From an uncultured Bacillota bacterium (GTDB lineage Bacteria; Bacillota_I; Bacilli_A; RFN20; CAG-449), in assembly GCA_902493275.1 (NCBI GenBank), contig CABUOQ010000019.1:1-35115 (forward strand): a DNA stretch of 35,115 nucleotides, written 5' to 3'. Of the stretch, positions 15,751 through 24,305 are shown in pieces. The position numbers were made by a program, and so were the translations under genes. The notes beneath the pieces were generated by a model. It ran no database searches, was not told the DNA's origin, and was given only the letters and a program-made list of their open reading frames with translations. Within the stretch, counting starts at the first letter, position 1. Each line of letters begins with the position of its first letter.

Positions 15751-16768
15751 ATGTATTCTTCCTATCAATTAATAGAATAAAAATAAGTGATAAGCTGCTT
15801 AAAAAGATTACTAGGAAATAAACTATAGGCGTCGTATATTCTAACATTCCTAATAGATAACCAGGAATTAAAGATGCTGCTAATAATCCAAAGGCTAAAC
15901 CTTCATTTTTTCTATATAGTTCATTAGCATACCATAATGTAATAGGCATCGTAAAATTGAAAGCTGCGATACCAATTAAAGTAAGATATATATTAGAAGG
16001 AAACATAAAACAAAAGATTGCAAGTATCATCGAAAATAAAATCGTTTTTTTCATCTTCAACCATTTTACAAAAATGCCGCCTAATGCTTTCCCAAGGGCT
16101 GTAAAAATAGCAAGAAGCAAGAAGACAAAACTTGTTTTAGAAAAATCAAGTATTAATATCTTTCCAACAAAAGAACGAATCATGACGATAAATATCAGAA
16201 GAACTAAAATGAGTTTTTTTTCTCTTTTTTTAATAGTTTCTTGCTCTTCTATATGGATAGATACATTAGTATCTTTCTCTTTTGAAAGTATAATAAGTAA
16301 AGTAAAAATTACTAAAAAAATTAAAAATATAATCCACAATGCCTTAGAAGCGTAATGCTGCCCAAGTGTTAATCCAATGACTCCTGTCGATACAAAAACA
16401 CCTAAAAGACTAATATCATTATGACTTTTTTCAATAACATATTTTCCACCACTAATATGAAAAAAAGAATTTCCTATACCAAGTAAAATAGCAGAAAGAA
16501 CAACTATTTGAGCACTACATACTCCTAGAAGTAAAAAAAGCATCGATATAAACAAAAAAACTTTGGGATGATTCTTTTTATCTATAAATAATCCAACAAA
16601 AGGTTGACTTAAAAAAGCTAAAAAATTATAACACAAAAAAACGATTAGACATTGCTGATAATCGTTCGTATATAATTTTTGAAAAATAACTAAAGAGCAA
16701 AGTCCATCAACAATAAGATGCAAAATGGTGAAAAAAGCCATGTTCCATTTTTTTGAAATTAAAAACAT
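15734..16768 (-). CDS. MFS transporter
   Basis: Integral membrane transporter of the major facilitator superfamily with about 11-12 hydrophobic spans in 344 aa. The true start is probably the ATG at 16766-16768, because it overlaps the upstream stop as TGATG; an ATG 13 codons earlier lies inside the previous gene. Features: an early WNMAFFTILHLIVDGLCS span, a motif-A-like loop QPFVGLFIDKKN between spans 2 and 3, a long basic central loop (KEKDTN...KKREKK), and a GALGKALGG-type repeat in span 8 (FTALGKALGGIFVK). At 344 aa it is short for the family (usually about 400). Substrate is unknown. It is the middle gene of an overlapping three-gene unit. Confidence 0.75.
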   Translation of the reverse strand: MFLISKKWNMAFFTILHLIVDGLCSLVIFQKLYTNDYQQCLIVFLCYNFLAFLSQPFVGLFIDKKNHPKVFLFISMLFLLLGVCSAQIVVLSAILLGIGNSFFHISGGKYVIEKSHNDISLLGVFVSTGVIGLTLGQHYASKALWIIFLIFLVIFTLLIILSKEKDTNVSIHIEEQETIKKREKKLILVLLIFIVMIRSFVGKILILDFSKTSFVFLLLAIFTALGKALGGIFVKWLKMKKTILFSMILAIFCFMFPSNIYLTLIGIAAFNFTMPITLWYANELYRKNEGLAFGLLAASLIPGYLLGMLEYTTPIVYFLVIFLSSLSLIFILLIDRKNTYVEYH

Positions 16769-17130
16769 CAAACAAATTTTTCCCAATGTGCTAAGAAAAC
16801 AACACAATTGCGATATCCAATATGATACCTTATGATATCTTCTTCTTTATAATAGTATGGAAAATCAACTGGTGTATCTGAATTAGACAAAAACCAATAA
16901 TTAACATAATATTCGCCAGTTGCATCTTTCAATAATTCTTCTCCATATGGATAAGATATTATATGGTTTTTTGGAAGCTTTTCAATCACTACAGATTTCT
17001 CATTAGCTATTGAAAGCTCCGATGAATGTGAATCAAATATATAATATGATTCTTTAGAACTATTACTGCATGAAAAAGGAAAGACAGCTACATCTAAAAC
17101 AACAAACGCAATGAATAAATAAACTTTCAT
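16768..17130 (-). CDS. Hypothetical exported protein
   Basis: A 120-aa protein beginning with a hydrophobic segment (MKVYLFIAFVVLDVAVF) followed by FSCSNSS. This looks like a signal peptide and perhaps a lipoprotein, but Pro-Phe-Ser before Cys is a poor lipobox. The rest is Tyr- and acid-rich, with no membrane span and no recognised domain. AAGGA lies seven bases before the ATG. Its TGA stop overlaps the MFS start, so it is the first gene of a coupled unit: exported protein, MFS transporter, small membrane protein. The extracytoplasmic product may bind or sense the transported compound (inference). Confidence 0.55.
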   Translation of the reverse strand: MKVYLFIAFVVLDVAVFPFSCSNSSKESYYIFDSHSSELSIANEKSVVIEKLPKNHIISYPYGEELLKDATGEYYVNYWFLSNSDTPVDFPYYYKEEDIIRYHIGYRNCVVFLAHWEKFV

Positions 17131-17477
17131 AATATTTTCCTTAGTACCTTACAAAAATAATATAACATTATATGCTTTTAAAAGCAATAATTACCAATTT
17201 TTGGTGATTTCAGAATAATATTTCTATTTGTTATATCAATGTTATTACATTAATTTCTTCTAATAAGATAGAATGATTAAGTTTTGTAAAAAAAGTTTCC
17301 TATCATTTTTTTAAGTTTGCGATTTATTATTATGTATATACACATGAAAATCATTCTTTTTGCAAATAAAAATTGATGTGCTAAGATAGCAAAAACTACC
17401 ATTATCTATTCAATTTTCGCACTTATAATTGACCAATATATTTTCTATTGTACGCATATCTATTATTTAACATTTTT
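17131..17477. other. Intergenic region, no gene seen
   Basis: AT-rich 347-base stretch upstream of the exported-protein gene and downstream of the GNAT-Nudix gene. Small hairpins such as GCTTTTAAAAGC near 17175 and ACCAATTTTTGGT near 17193 are present, but no tRNA, riboswitch or convincing small gene was found. Confidence 0.4.
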
Positions 17478-18488
17478 TTAATTAGAAGTCGCTTCTTTAA
17501 CAACATCTTTAACATTATCATATGGACATAGTGATAAGAACTCATCTATATTCATCCATTTTACAGACACCATTCTTTCTTCTTTAGGTAACGGGATTCC
17601 AAAATCACTTACTTCAAACAAAAATGGAAATAGTGTTTTTCTAATTATCTTATTTGAAGGTGTTAAAAATTCATAACTATAAGGAGCAAGTTTTTTTACT
17701 AAATCGCCTTCAGTAATTACTATATTTGTTTCTTCATAACACTCTCTTATTGCTGCTTCTATTTGAGTTTCATTTGCTTCGATGTGTCCCTTTGGTAATG
17801 ATAGTTTTTCTGATCCATATATTAATTCATTCGTAGCAAGAATTTTACCATTACATGCAACTACTGCCATAGCACTTTCTTCTAGTTTAGCGATCAAAGT
17901 TTCAGAATGTGAAAACTTTAATGATATTTTCTTATTTGGATTTAATAAAAGATTAAGTGTTCCTTGTTCTTTTGTTCCCATTCTTGTTTCCATCGCAAGT
18001 GATCTATATGGAAAGAATCCACACTTTTCTTGAACACGTTGTGATTGATTATTAAAGTTATAATATCCGCATAGTAAGAAATCTAAATTCAAATCATTAA
18101 ATAAAAAATCGATTACAGCATTAACAGCTTCCGGTACTATTCCTTTTCCCCAGTAGTCTTTAGATAATACATAACCTATTTCTCTACCTTGTAAATTATT
18201 AAATTCAGTTAATTTATCCTCCATGCCATACATTTCAATGCCAAGAGAGCCAATTACCTTATTAATAGTTTTATCAACAATAGCAAACACCTTGTCTTCT
18301 TTAATAAACATATTAAGTATTTTTTGTGATTCATCTTTACTTTCATGATGTTTCCATCCAGCCATTTCGCCAACGCCATCAACTGAAGCATATTCGTAAA
18401 AATCATCTAAATCCGTTTGATTAAATGCCCTTAAAATAAGTCTATTAGTTTTAATTACTTTTCTATTAATTTTAAATTTTGCATTCAT
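17478..18488 (-). CDS. GNAT acetyltransferase-Nudix hydrolase fusion
   Basis: Two enzymes in one 336-aa chain. Residues 8-182 are a RimJ/RimL-type GNAT (TNRLILRAF at 14-22; acetyl-CoA loop around GYVLSKDYWGKGIVPEA at 105-121; NQSQRVQEKCGF at 147-158). Residues 188-336 are a Nudix domain with an almost perfect box: G234-x5-E240-x7-R248-E249-x2-E252-E253-T-N255-I256, where Asn replaces the usual Gly before the final hydrophobic residue. Nudix enzymes cleave nucleoside diphosphates linked to another group; the box binds the metal. The fusion suggests acetylation and hydrolysis of related substrates, for example a nucleotide or antibiotic, but neither substrate is known. The ribosome site is weak. 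It is probably monocistronic. Confidence 0.88.
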   Translation of the reverse strand: MNAKFKINRKVIKTNRLILRAFNQTDLDDFYEYASVDGVGEMAGWKHHESKDESQKILNMFIKEDKVFAIVDKTINKVIGSLGIEMYGMEDKLTEFNNLQGREIGYVLSKDYWGKGIVPEAVNAVIDFLFNDLNLDFLLCGYYNFNNQSQRVQEKCGFFPYRSLAMETRMGTKEQGTLNLLLNPNKKISLKFSHSETLIAKLEESAMAVVACNGKILATNELIYGSEKLSLPKGHIEANETQIEAAIRECYEETNIVITEGDLVKKLAPYSYEFLTPSNKIIRKTLFPFLFEVSDFGIPLPKEERMVSVKWMNIDEFLSLCPYDNVKDVVKEATSN

Positions 18489-18545
18489 AAAATATTCTTT
18501 TTTAACTAATCGATAAATTGAAATTTATACGGATGATTAAAATTG

Positions 18546-18890
18546 CTATCTGTTCCAATTTTCATCAATCGCTTGATTTATTAGTGGCACTAAATATTTT
18601 TCGTCATATCCGTTTTCGCCGATTAATGCCTCTAATTCGCAAACATTGTTAGTTAAGTGCCCGTTGTCGTGCGGTATAGAATCAAACTCAATACTGCCGA
18701 CTGTTGTATTAAGCCACGTATCCACACCTTGTTCAAAACCTAAAACCACAGGTTTTTCTTTGCCTTTATATAAATAAGCAATACACTCAAAGTAATCAAG
18801 CTTAATTATTTCATCATCGGACATATTGTTTCGCTCGTCTTTTATTCCGAAAATACTTTTCAGAAATTTTGCTAAAGAACTTTCTTTCAT
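18546..18890 (-). CDS. Hypothetical protein with foreign base use
   Basis: I do not recognise this 114-aa soluble protein. It has no signal or membrane span. Its codons use more G and C than the surrounding genes, and it ends in TAG, which most neighbours avoid. Both hint at recent acquisition. AAGGAGG lies nine bases before the ATG, so expression is plausible. Downstream (in reading direction) comes the GNAT-Nudix gene; upstream is decayed mobile DNA. It may be cargo of a lost element. Confidence 0.55.
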   Translation of the reverse strand: MKESSLAKFLKSIFGIKDERNNMSDDEIIKLDYFECIAYLYKGKEKPVVLGFEQGVDTWLNTTVGSIEFDSIPHDNGHLTNNVCELEALIGENGYDEKYLVPLINQAIDENWNR

Positions 18891-19081
18891 TCCTTTGTGC
18901 CTCCTTTTCGACCAATTTATTATCTATTCTATCAGGTACAAGTTCTCTTTGATATAGAAGCATTAACCTAAAACGAATATTTTTGCACTATATTATTATT
19001 TATCTCTTTCTTATATTTTACCGCAAAATGACTATAAACACAAAAAAGAAGCCTACTTTATTCAACCTCTTTTAATTTGTT

Positions 19082-19174
19082 TTACCTGAATGCTATTTCA
19101 TTGCCGTCATAGAACTTGAATATAATGCTTTTGTCTTTATGCGCCGTTCCGCTTTCAACAAGTGTCATCCATAC
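19082..19174 (-). pseudogene. Probable C-terminal remnant of a serine recombinase
   Basis: The minus-strand frame between a TAA at 19175-19177 and a TAA at 19082-19084 encodes WMTLVESGTAHKDKSIIF followed by KFYDGNEIAFR. This resembles the end of large serine recombinases (LVEKVTV..DKSI.F.FKDGTEI). Only about 30 residues survive. The base composition is richer in G and C than the core genes. In the rest of 18891-19350 I see nothing else that is coding. Confidence 0.35.
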
Positions 19175-19287
19175 TTAATTATCCCGTTCTTGTTTAATAT
19201 TTTTACGGTTTGCCGACTTTTTACGAAATGACATTTTTTGAGCATAAGAAAAGCACCTACCATTTTTGATAGATGCCTAATATTCCA

Positions 19288-20812
19288 TACTAACTTTATG
19301 CAGTCAACTGCCTAAGCTTTTACTTTTTTTGATTTTATGCAGTTTGTTTTTTATTTTGATAATAACCAATCAATCAAATTGAAAGATTTAATGCCTTCAT
19401 AAACATTAGTTCCTCTTTGATCCAAAGATAATACTATTTTTTCATAATTATCAGGAATTTTCATAAGCGGAGCAAGTTCTCTTTGTCTTACATCTTCACT
19501 TAACATACTTTCTGTTACTTGTATATAAATTTTACTATCTGTGTTTGTAGCAATAAAGTCTACTTCGTTATTATCTATTTTCCCAATTGCAACATCATAA
19601 CCTCTTCGCAATAGTTCAAGATAAACAATATTTTCTAAAGTATGTCCTCTATCACGATTTCTAAAACCAAGCAAATAGTTACGAATTCCAATATCAACAA
19701 TATAATACTTGCCAAGTGTTCTCAAATATTCTTTACCTTTAATGTCAAAACGCTTTATATCATAAAAGAAATAACTTACAAGCAGCGCATCAATATATGC
19801 ACTAACAGTATGGTTGCTAGGTATTCCTTTACGATCACTACCTTTAAGGAGTCCTTCATTAGTAAGTACGTTACCAATATTAGAAATCGAAATATTACTT
19901 CCGATGTTGTCGACTAGATAAAGGATTATTTTTCTAAGTAGGAAAGCATCTGTTATTCTTTGTTGTCCTCTTCTTTTTTCACGTTCTAAGATATCCCGTA
20001 CTACTACAGTTGAATATATACCATCTAAAAGAGCGAATGCTTTATCTTGTTCTAAGCCAATGTCCGCAATTCCTGGCATTCCCCCAAATCGCATATAAGC
20101 ATCAAATAACTCTTCAAGACTATGTGGTTCTCCATCTTTTGAATATGCATATTTTCTATTCGTATCCAAAGAACTCTCTCTTATCTCAAAACTATAAAAG
20201 TTTAAAAACTCAGCAAACGAAAGAGGAAGCATCTTAATTTCAACACATCTACCAGATAAATATGTTGAGTATTCTGATGATAGTAAATACGCATTTGAAC
20301 CCGTTATATATATGTCGCAATCAAAATCAACTCTAAAAGCATTTATGGCGTCTTCCCAAGATTCAATACGTTGCAATTCATCAAAAAAAAGATACATTTT
20401 CTTACCTAAAACGATTCTTTCTTTTACATAAGAATAGATGTCATCAGCAGTTATTTTTCGATAATCATATGACTCAAAATTCATCTCGATAATTTGACTA
20501 TCTTCTACCCCTATTTCTTTTAAGTAATTCACCATCAATTTTAGCAGACTTGATTTCCCACATCTTCTAATCCCGGTTATAACCTTAATTGGTTCTGTGT
20601 CCTTAGAACTAATCAATTTTTTTAGATATGCATCTCTATTTTTTAGTTTGTGATTTTGACTCATAATCAAGTACCTTCATGTTTATTTTATTATACTATA
20701 ATCCAAAGAAATAGTTAAAAATTTAAGCAGTAAACTGCCAAAACTTTTATTTTTCGTTCTTTTTTGCAATTAAAATACAAAATAAACAATAAAGCAAATC
20801 ATAAAGTTAGTA
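19288..20812. repeat. 13-bp inverted repeats flanking the ATPase gene
   Basis: TACTAACTTTATG at 19288-19300 reappears exactly inverted as CATAAAGTTAGTA at 20800-20812. Just inside lie two near-identical, directly repeated blocks, each with a small palindrome: GCAGTcAACTGCC...CTTTTA at 19300-19322 and GCAGTaAACTGCC...CTTTTA at 20727-20749. Together they bracket the DUF4143 ATPase gene as a 1.5-kb cassette. No transposase lies inside. Confidence 0.45.
19351..20664 (-). CDS. AAA_14/DUF4143 ATPase
   Basis: Member of the large AAA (AAA_14) plus DUF4143 family, whose cellular role is unresolved. The start is ATG at 20662-20664 with AAGG nine bases upstream; a TTG two codons earlier is less likely. 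Features: Walker A GIRRCGKSS (about residues 31-39), Walker B with LFFDELQRIESWE (about 92-104), sensor-1-like ITGSNAYLLSSE (about 125-136), then DUF4143 with HTVSAYIDAL, and a C-terminal PD-(D/E)XK-like part (NNEVDFIA, where classical members have EVDF...iEVK; here the last motif reads YIQVTES, so the Lys is replaced by Thr). Length of 437 aa is usual. It sits in inverted repeats amid mobile debris, so it was probably acquired. Confidence 0.88.
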   Translation of the reverse strand: MSQNHKLKNRDAYLKKLISSKDTEPIKVITGIRRCGKSSLLKLMVNYLKEIGVEDSQIIEMNFESYDYRKITADDIYSYVKERIVLGKKMYLFFDELQRIESWEDAINAFRVDFDCDIYITGSNAYLLSSEYSTYLSGRCVEIKMLPLSFAEFLNFYSFEIRESSLDTNRKYAYSKDGEPHSLEELFDAYMRFGGMPGIADIGLEQDKAFALLDGIYSTVVVRDILEREKRRGQQRITDAFLLRKIILYLVDNIGSNISISNIGNVLTNEGLLKGSDRKGIPSNHTVSAYIDALLVSYFFYDIKRFDIKGKEYLRTLGKYYIVDIGIRNYLLGFRNRDRGHTLENIVYLELLRRGYDVAIGKIDNNEVDFIATNTDSKIYIQVTESMLSEDVRQRELAPLMKIPDNYEKIVLSLDQRGTNVYEGIKSFNLIDWLLSK

Positions 20813-20842
20813 CATTTATGCCGTAAGTTTCGACACTTATTG

Positions 20843-21049
20843 CTATATTCCATCAGGTATTACATCATCAATAAAGATTTCTACTTTTGGTTTTGAAATA
20901 CCTTTATATTGTTTGTGACATTCCCATAAATCTAAAAGCAATCCAAAAGGCATAAGCCATATTTCATCTTGTGTCAAATGTAAATGTGCTAAGCCATAAT
21001 ATAAAAGACGAGTAAATAACTCTTCGTCACTTACTCGCCCAACATGGTT
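20843..21049 (-). pseudogene. Fragment of a phage/ICE-type structural protein
   Basis: Between TAG at 21050-21052 and TAG at 20843-20845 the minus strand encodes about 68 residues including DEELFTRLLYYGLAHLHLT, EIWLMPFGLLLDLWECHKQ and KVEIFIDDVIPDGI. This pattern (LT..EFW.MTPGELLDLWE.H....G...P....FIDDVIPEGI) is one I associate with small proteins in phage tail modules of Clostridia. No start codon or ribosome site is visible, so it is a relic. It lies beside the tRNA cluster, as prophage remains often do. Confidence 0.4.
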
Positions 21050-21154
21050 CTAACACCTATGACTAAGTTTTTAGTTTGAATACCAAAATCATTACTAACA
21101 AAGCCCTAAAAATCAAAAAATGCTCAATTTTAAGCCAAAAAGTCTAAAAATAGC

Positions 21155-21194
21155 AAAAAAAAATATTGATACCACGTGTTTTATGGTATCAATA
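21155..21194 (-). terminator. Terminator of the tRNA operon
   Basis: Perfect 11-base stem TATTGATACCA (21164-21174) with TGGTATCAATA (21184-21194). On the minus strand it is followed at once by nine T residues. It lies 15 bases past the 3' end of tRNA-Ser. Confidence 0.85.
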
Positions 21195-21208
21195 CTTACG
21201 TACTTTAA

Positions 21209-21299
21209 TGGCGGAGAAACAGAGATTTGAACTCTGGCGGGGCTTGCACCCCCTAATGGTTTTCAAGACCATCCCCTTCAGCCGCTTGGGTATTTCTCC
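21209..21299 (-). tRNA. tRNA-Ser (anticodon TGA)
   Basis: Minus-strand cloverleaf with acceptor GGAGAAA/TTTCTCC, anticodon stem ATGGT/ACCAT around CTTGAAA (anticodon TGA, reads UCA), a long class II variable arm, T-loop GTTCAAATC and encoded CCA. Last gene of a three-tRNA unit. Confidence 0.93.
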
Positions 21300-21321
21300 A
21301 TATATGTTTACACTTGTGAAT

Positions 21322-21398
21322 TGGTGGACCCGGAGGGACTTGAACCCACGACCGGCGGTTTATGAGACCGCTGCTCTAACCAACTGCGCTACGGGTCC
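21322..21398 (-). tRNA. tRNA with anticodon CAT, most likely tRNA-Ile2 (lysidine type)
   Basis: Acceptor GGACCCG/CGGGTCC, anticodon loop CTCATAA, T-loop GGTTCAAGTCC, discriminator A and encoded CCA. A CAT anticodon would read Met if unmodified. The GGACC acceptor and the position between elongator tRNA-Met and tRNA-Ser(TGA) match tRNA-Ile2 of the Bacillus trnB-type cluster, whose C34 is changed to lysidine by TilS to read AUA. Confidence 0.8.
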
Positions 21399-21402
21399 TA
21401 AT

Positions 21403-21479
21403 TGGTAGCGGCGGGGGGACTCGAACCCTCGACATTTCGGGTATGAACCGAATGCTCTAACCAACTGGGCTACGCCGCC
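21403..21479 (-). tRNA. tRNA-Met (anticodon CAT), elongator
   Basis: Acceptor GGCGGCG/CGCCGCT (first pair G-U), anticodon stem TTCGG/CCGAA around TTCATAC, T-arm GGGTTCGAGTCCC, discriminator A, encoded CCA. The form GGCGG...GGTTCATACC is that of Firmicutes elongator tRNA-Met. First gene of the tRNA unit. Confidence 0.88.
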
Positions 21480-21574
21480 ATACGCATCACACAACGTGCT
21501 TACATATAATACCAAAAATAAAGATAAAATCAAGTGTTTTAAAATTTTTTTTATAATTCATTGAAAAATATTTA

Positions 21575-22975
21575 TTATACTAGGCTTGTTAATAACAATA
21601 TACTTAATCCATAATAAACTGACACTGCTAATAAATCATTTAAAGTCGTGATTAATGGTCCGGAAGCTACGGCTGGATCAATCTTAATTGAATGAAAAAA
21701 GATTGGAATACATGTCCCAATAATACTCGATAAAGTCATCGCAGCAACTATAGAAATCGAAATAATTCCTGATGCTAAAAGTGAGTTTGTAACTGAATAC
21801 ACCCCTAATACACTGCTAGGATCACTACTTAATGGCATCTTAAGAATCCATAAATATAAGAATGAGCTTACAAAAGAAATAACTCCTAAAATAATCCCGT
21901 TAAATAAACCGACTCTAACCTCTTTGAAAATCAATTTTAAAATCAATTTTCGATTAACATTTTCATCAGATAAAATTCTAATAGTAACCGCTAGAGATTG
22001 TGTTCCAGCATTACCTGCCATATCAAGAACCACTGATTGGAAAAACACTAAGGTCGTAACAGCCGCGATTATTTCACTAAAACTACTTATTAACATTGAT
22101 ACAGCAAATCCTAATATTAACAATAAAATTAGCCAAGGAGCTCTTTTTTTAATTGAGACAAAAACACTAGAATCTAAATCGACATTTCCATTAATAGCCG
22201 CGAATTTTTGATAATCTTCATTTTTTTCATTACCGACAACTTCAACTAAATCGTGTGCAGTCAAAGCACCGATCAACTTATTATCATCATCAAGAACCGG
22301 AATGATATCCTCACTATAATCTATGACATCTTGGTAAACTTCTGAAGCATCAGCGCTCGCTTTAACCGATGGATAATTTAAAGAAAATAAATCTTCTAAA
22401 GAAGTATCTTTACGTGCTCTAATCAAGTCTTTTAAATCGACACTAGCGTAAAAGTGCTCATTTTCATCAACGACAAATATAGTTGTAATATTATCATTTT
22501 CACCTGATTGCTTGATTAACTTCTTCATCGCGGAAGAAATAGTATCATTTTTATTAATAACGATAAAATTAGTTGTCATTAAACGTCCAATTTGGTTTTC
22601 TTCGTATGATAAAATTAATTTAGCATCTTCACGAGCATCTTCTTCCATCTTTGATAAGACATCTGCTTGATCAAATTCATCTAAATTTTCCAAAATATCG
22701 ACAGCATCATCCGCGTCCATCTCTTCTAGAATATCTGCCGCTTTATCAAAGTCTAATTTTTCAATTAACTCATCGGCATCATCGACATATGAAATGACTT
22801 CTGATAAATCATCGCGATCTAATAATTTAAAGAGATATTCTTTTTCTTTGTCATCAAGATACGGGATGACTTTAGCAATATCATTTTCATGATAATTTTG
22901 CAGTTCTTCTTTTTTTATCTTTTGCGATTTTTTAGATTTTATTATCGCTAAAATTTGGCTTACAAATTCTTCCAT
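21575..22975 (-). CDS. mgtE: Magnesium channel/transporter MgtE
   Basis: Lets Mg2+ into the cell as a dimeric inner-membrane channel that closes when internal Mg2+ is high. Domains: acidic helical MgtE_N (about residues 5-130, with repeats such as DFDKAADILEEMDADDAVDIL), paired CBS domains (about 134-255) and a five-span membrane domain (about 278-466). The last span region has PAVASGPLITTLND (434-447), and Asp447 corresponds to the Mg2+-binding pore Asp of the family. Length of 466 aa is normal. A GGGGGA site precedes the ATG. The 140-base leader to the dnaJ terminator is too short for an M-box riboswitch, and none is seen, so control is probably by the protein's own Mg2+ sensing. Confidence 0.95.
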   Translation of the reverse strand: MEEFVSQILAIIKSKKSQKIKKEELQNYHENDIAKVIPYLDDKEKEYLFKLLDRDDLSEVISYVDDADELIEKLDFDKAADILEEMDADDAVDILENLDEFDQADVLSKMEEDAREDAKLILSYEENQIGRLMTTNFIVINKNDTISSAMKKLIKQSGENDNITTIFVVDENEHFYASVDLKDLIRARKDTSLEDLFSLNYPSVKASADASEVYQDVIDYSEDIIPVLDDDNKLIGALTAHDLVEVVGNEKNEDYQKFAAINGNVDLDSSVFVSIKKRAPWLILLLILGFAVSMLISSFSEIIAAVTTLVFFQSVVLDMAGNAGTQSLAVTIRILSDENVNRKLILKLIFKEVRVGLFNGIILGVISFVSSFLYLWILKMPLSSDPSSVLGVYSVTNSLLASGIISISIVAAMTLSSIIGTCIPIFFHSIKIDPAVASGPLITTLNDLLAVSVYYGLSILLLTSLV

Positions 22976-23070
22976 AGGTCATCCCCCTTACATTAGTATT
23001 TTACTCTCTTGAATTAATAATGAAACAAAAAGGGAGCGTTTTTATCATTTTTTGCCTGAAAATGCATAAT

Positions 23071-23111
23071 AAAAACACGAAAATTATGCTTAAATGTTAT
23101 CTTCGTGTTTT
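23071..23111 (-). terminator. Terminator of the hrcA-grpE-dnaK-dnaJ operon
   Basis: AAAACACGAA (23072-23081) pairs with TTCGTGTTTT (23102-23111) just after the dnaJ stop; read on the minus strand the stem ends in TTTT followed by TATT. Confidence 0.7.
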
Positions 23112-23119
23112 AGTAAAAT

Positions 23120-24247
23120 TTATTTCTTTTTAAATTTATTAAATAGTCCTGAAGACGTTTTCTTTGAAGCTTTAATACCTCTTATATCGGCGAGTTTTTC
23201 TAATAGTTCACGTTCTTCTTTATTAATTGTGGTTGGAATTAACACTTTAAAGTGAACAATCTCATCTCCTGGAACACCAGAACGCATATCTTTTACGCCT
23301 TTGCCTCTTATACGAAGACACTTCTCTGGTTGAATTCCAGAAGGAACATCCATCGTCACTGGACCATATACAGTATCAACATCGATACTAGCGCCTAAAA
23401 TAGCTTCTAAATATGTGATTTCTTTTGTGATATGGATATCATTACCCTCACGAGTAAATGTTTTGCTATCATCCACAATTACTTCTAAGTATAAATCGCC
23501 ATTAGGTCCACCATTTAAACCCCTTTGTCCTTTTCCAGGAACTCTGATTTGTTGACCGCTATTGATACCAGCAGGAATATTAACCTCAATTGTCTTTTTC
23601 GTAGTTACATAACCTTTACCATTACATACGTGGCAACGATTTTTTATCGATTTTCCTGTTCCGTTACAACGTGGACATGTTCTTTGTGATTGCATTTGTC
23701 CAAAAATAGTTTGCTGAACGGTGCGAACAGTTCCACTACCATGACAATCTGGACAAGTTTCAATATCCGAAGGTGATTCCGCTCCTGTACCATTACAATT
23801 AGGACAGTTTTCGTCTACAACTGGAGTAATTTCAATCTTTTTACCATTAATTGCATCCATAAAGGAAATTCTAATGCGATTATTGATATCAGCCCCTCTC
23901 ATTGGGCCACTACTTTGACGAGAACGCGTTCTTCCTCCTCCGAAAAATGAGCCAAAAATATCGCCTAAATCAATATCTCCGAAATCACCAAATCCGCCGC
24001 CATTAAACCCACCGGCCTGTGGATCAAATGCCGCATAGCCAAATTGATCATACTTTGCCTTTTTATCTAGATCTGATAAGATATCATAAGCTTCTTGAAT
24101 CTCTTTAAACTTTTCTTCAGCTCCTGGTTCTTTATTTAAATCTGGGTGATATTTTCTAGCTAATTTACGATACGCAGATTTAATTTCATCAGCGCTAGAA
24201 GACTTATTAACTCCTAACACCTCATATGGGTCTTTTTTTTCTGCCAT
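23120..24247 (-). CDS. dnaJ: Co-chaperone DnaJ (Hsp40)
   Basis: Delivers unfolded proteins to DnaK and stimulates its ATPase. The start is placed at the ATG of 24245-24247 (MAEKKDPYEVLGV), seven bases after AAAGGAG; a further 11 upstream codons are not expected in the protein. Order: J domain 1-70 with HPD at 34-36; Gly/Phe-rich linker about 74-105; four zinc-binding CxxCxGxG repeats at 148-155, 165-172, 191-198 and 205-212; then C-terminal substrate-binding barrels. All motifs are complete. At 375 aa it is full length. Last gene of the heat-shock operon, about 60 bases after dnaK. Confidence 0.97.
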   Translation of the reverse strand: MAEKKDPYEVLGVNKSSSADEIKSAYRKLARKYHPDLNKEPGAEEKFKEIQEAYDILSDLDKKAKYDQFGYAAFDPQAGGFNGGGFGDFGDIDLGDIFGSFFGGGRTRSRQSSGPMRGADINNRIRISFMDAINGKKIEITPVVDENCPNCNGTGAESPSDIETCPDCHGSGTVRTVQQTIFGQMQSQRTCPRCNGTGKSIKNRCHVCNGKGYVTTKKTIEVNIPAGINSGQQIRVPGKGQRGLNGGPNGDLYLEVIVDDSKTFTREGNDIHITKEITYLEAILGASIDVDTVYGPVTMDVPSGIQPEKCLRIRGKGVKDMRSGVPGDEIVHFKVLIPTTINKEERELLEKLADIRGIKASKKTSSGLFNKFKKK

Positions 24248-24305
24248 ATATCTGCTCCTTTCTCGATAAATGGAGGTCAACGATTGGCCTCCATATTTTA
24301 TTTAA

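Noticed and set aside
17064..17078. Lipobox in the exported 120-aa protein
   Set aside because: Residues before Cys are Pro-Phe-Ser, a poor match; only a general signal-like segment is claimed.
22976..23070. M-box riboswitch before mgtE
   Set aside because: The space is too short and none of the expected long paired elements are visible.
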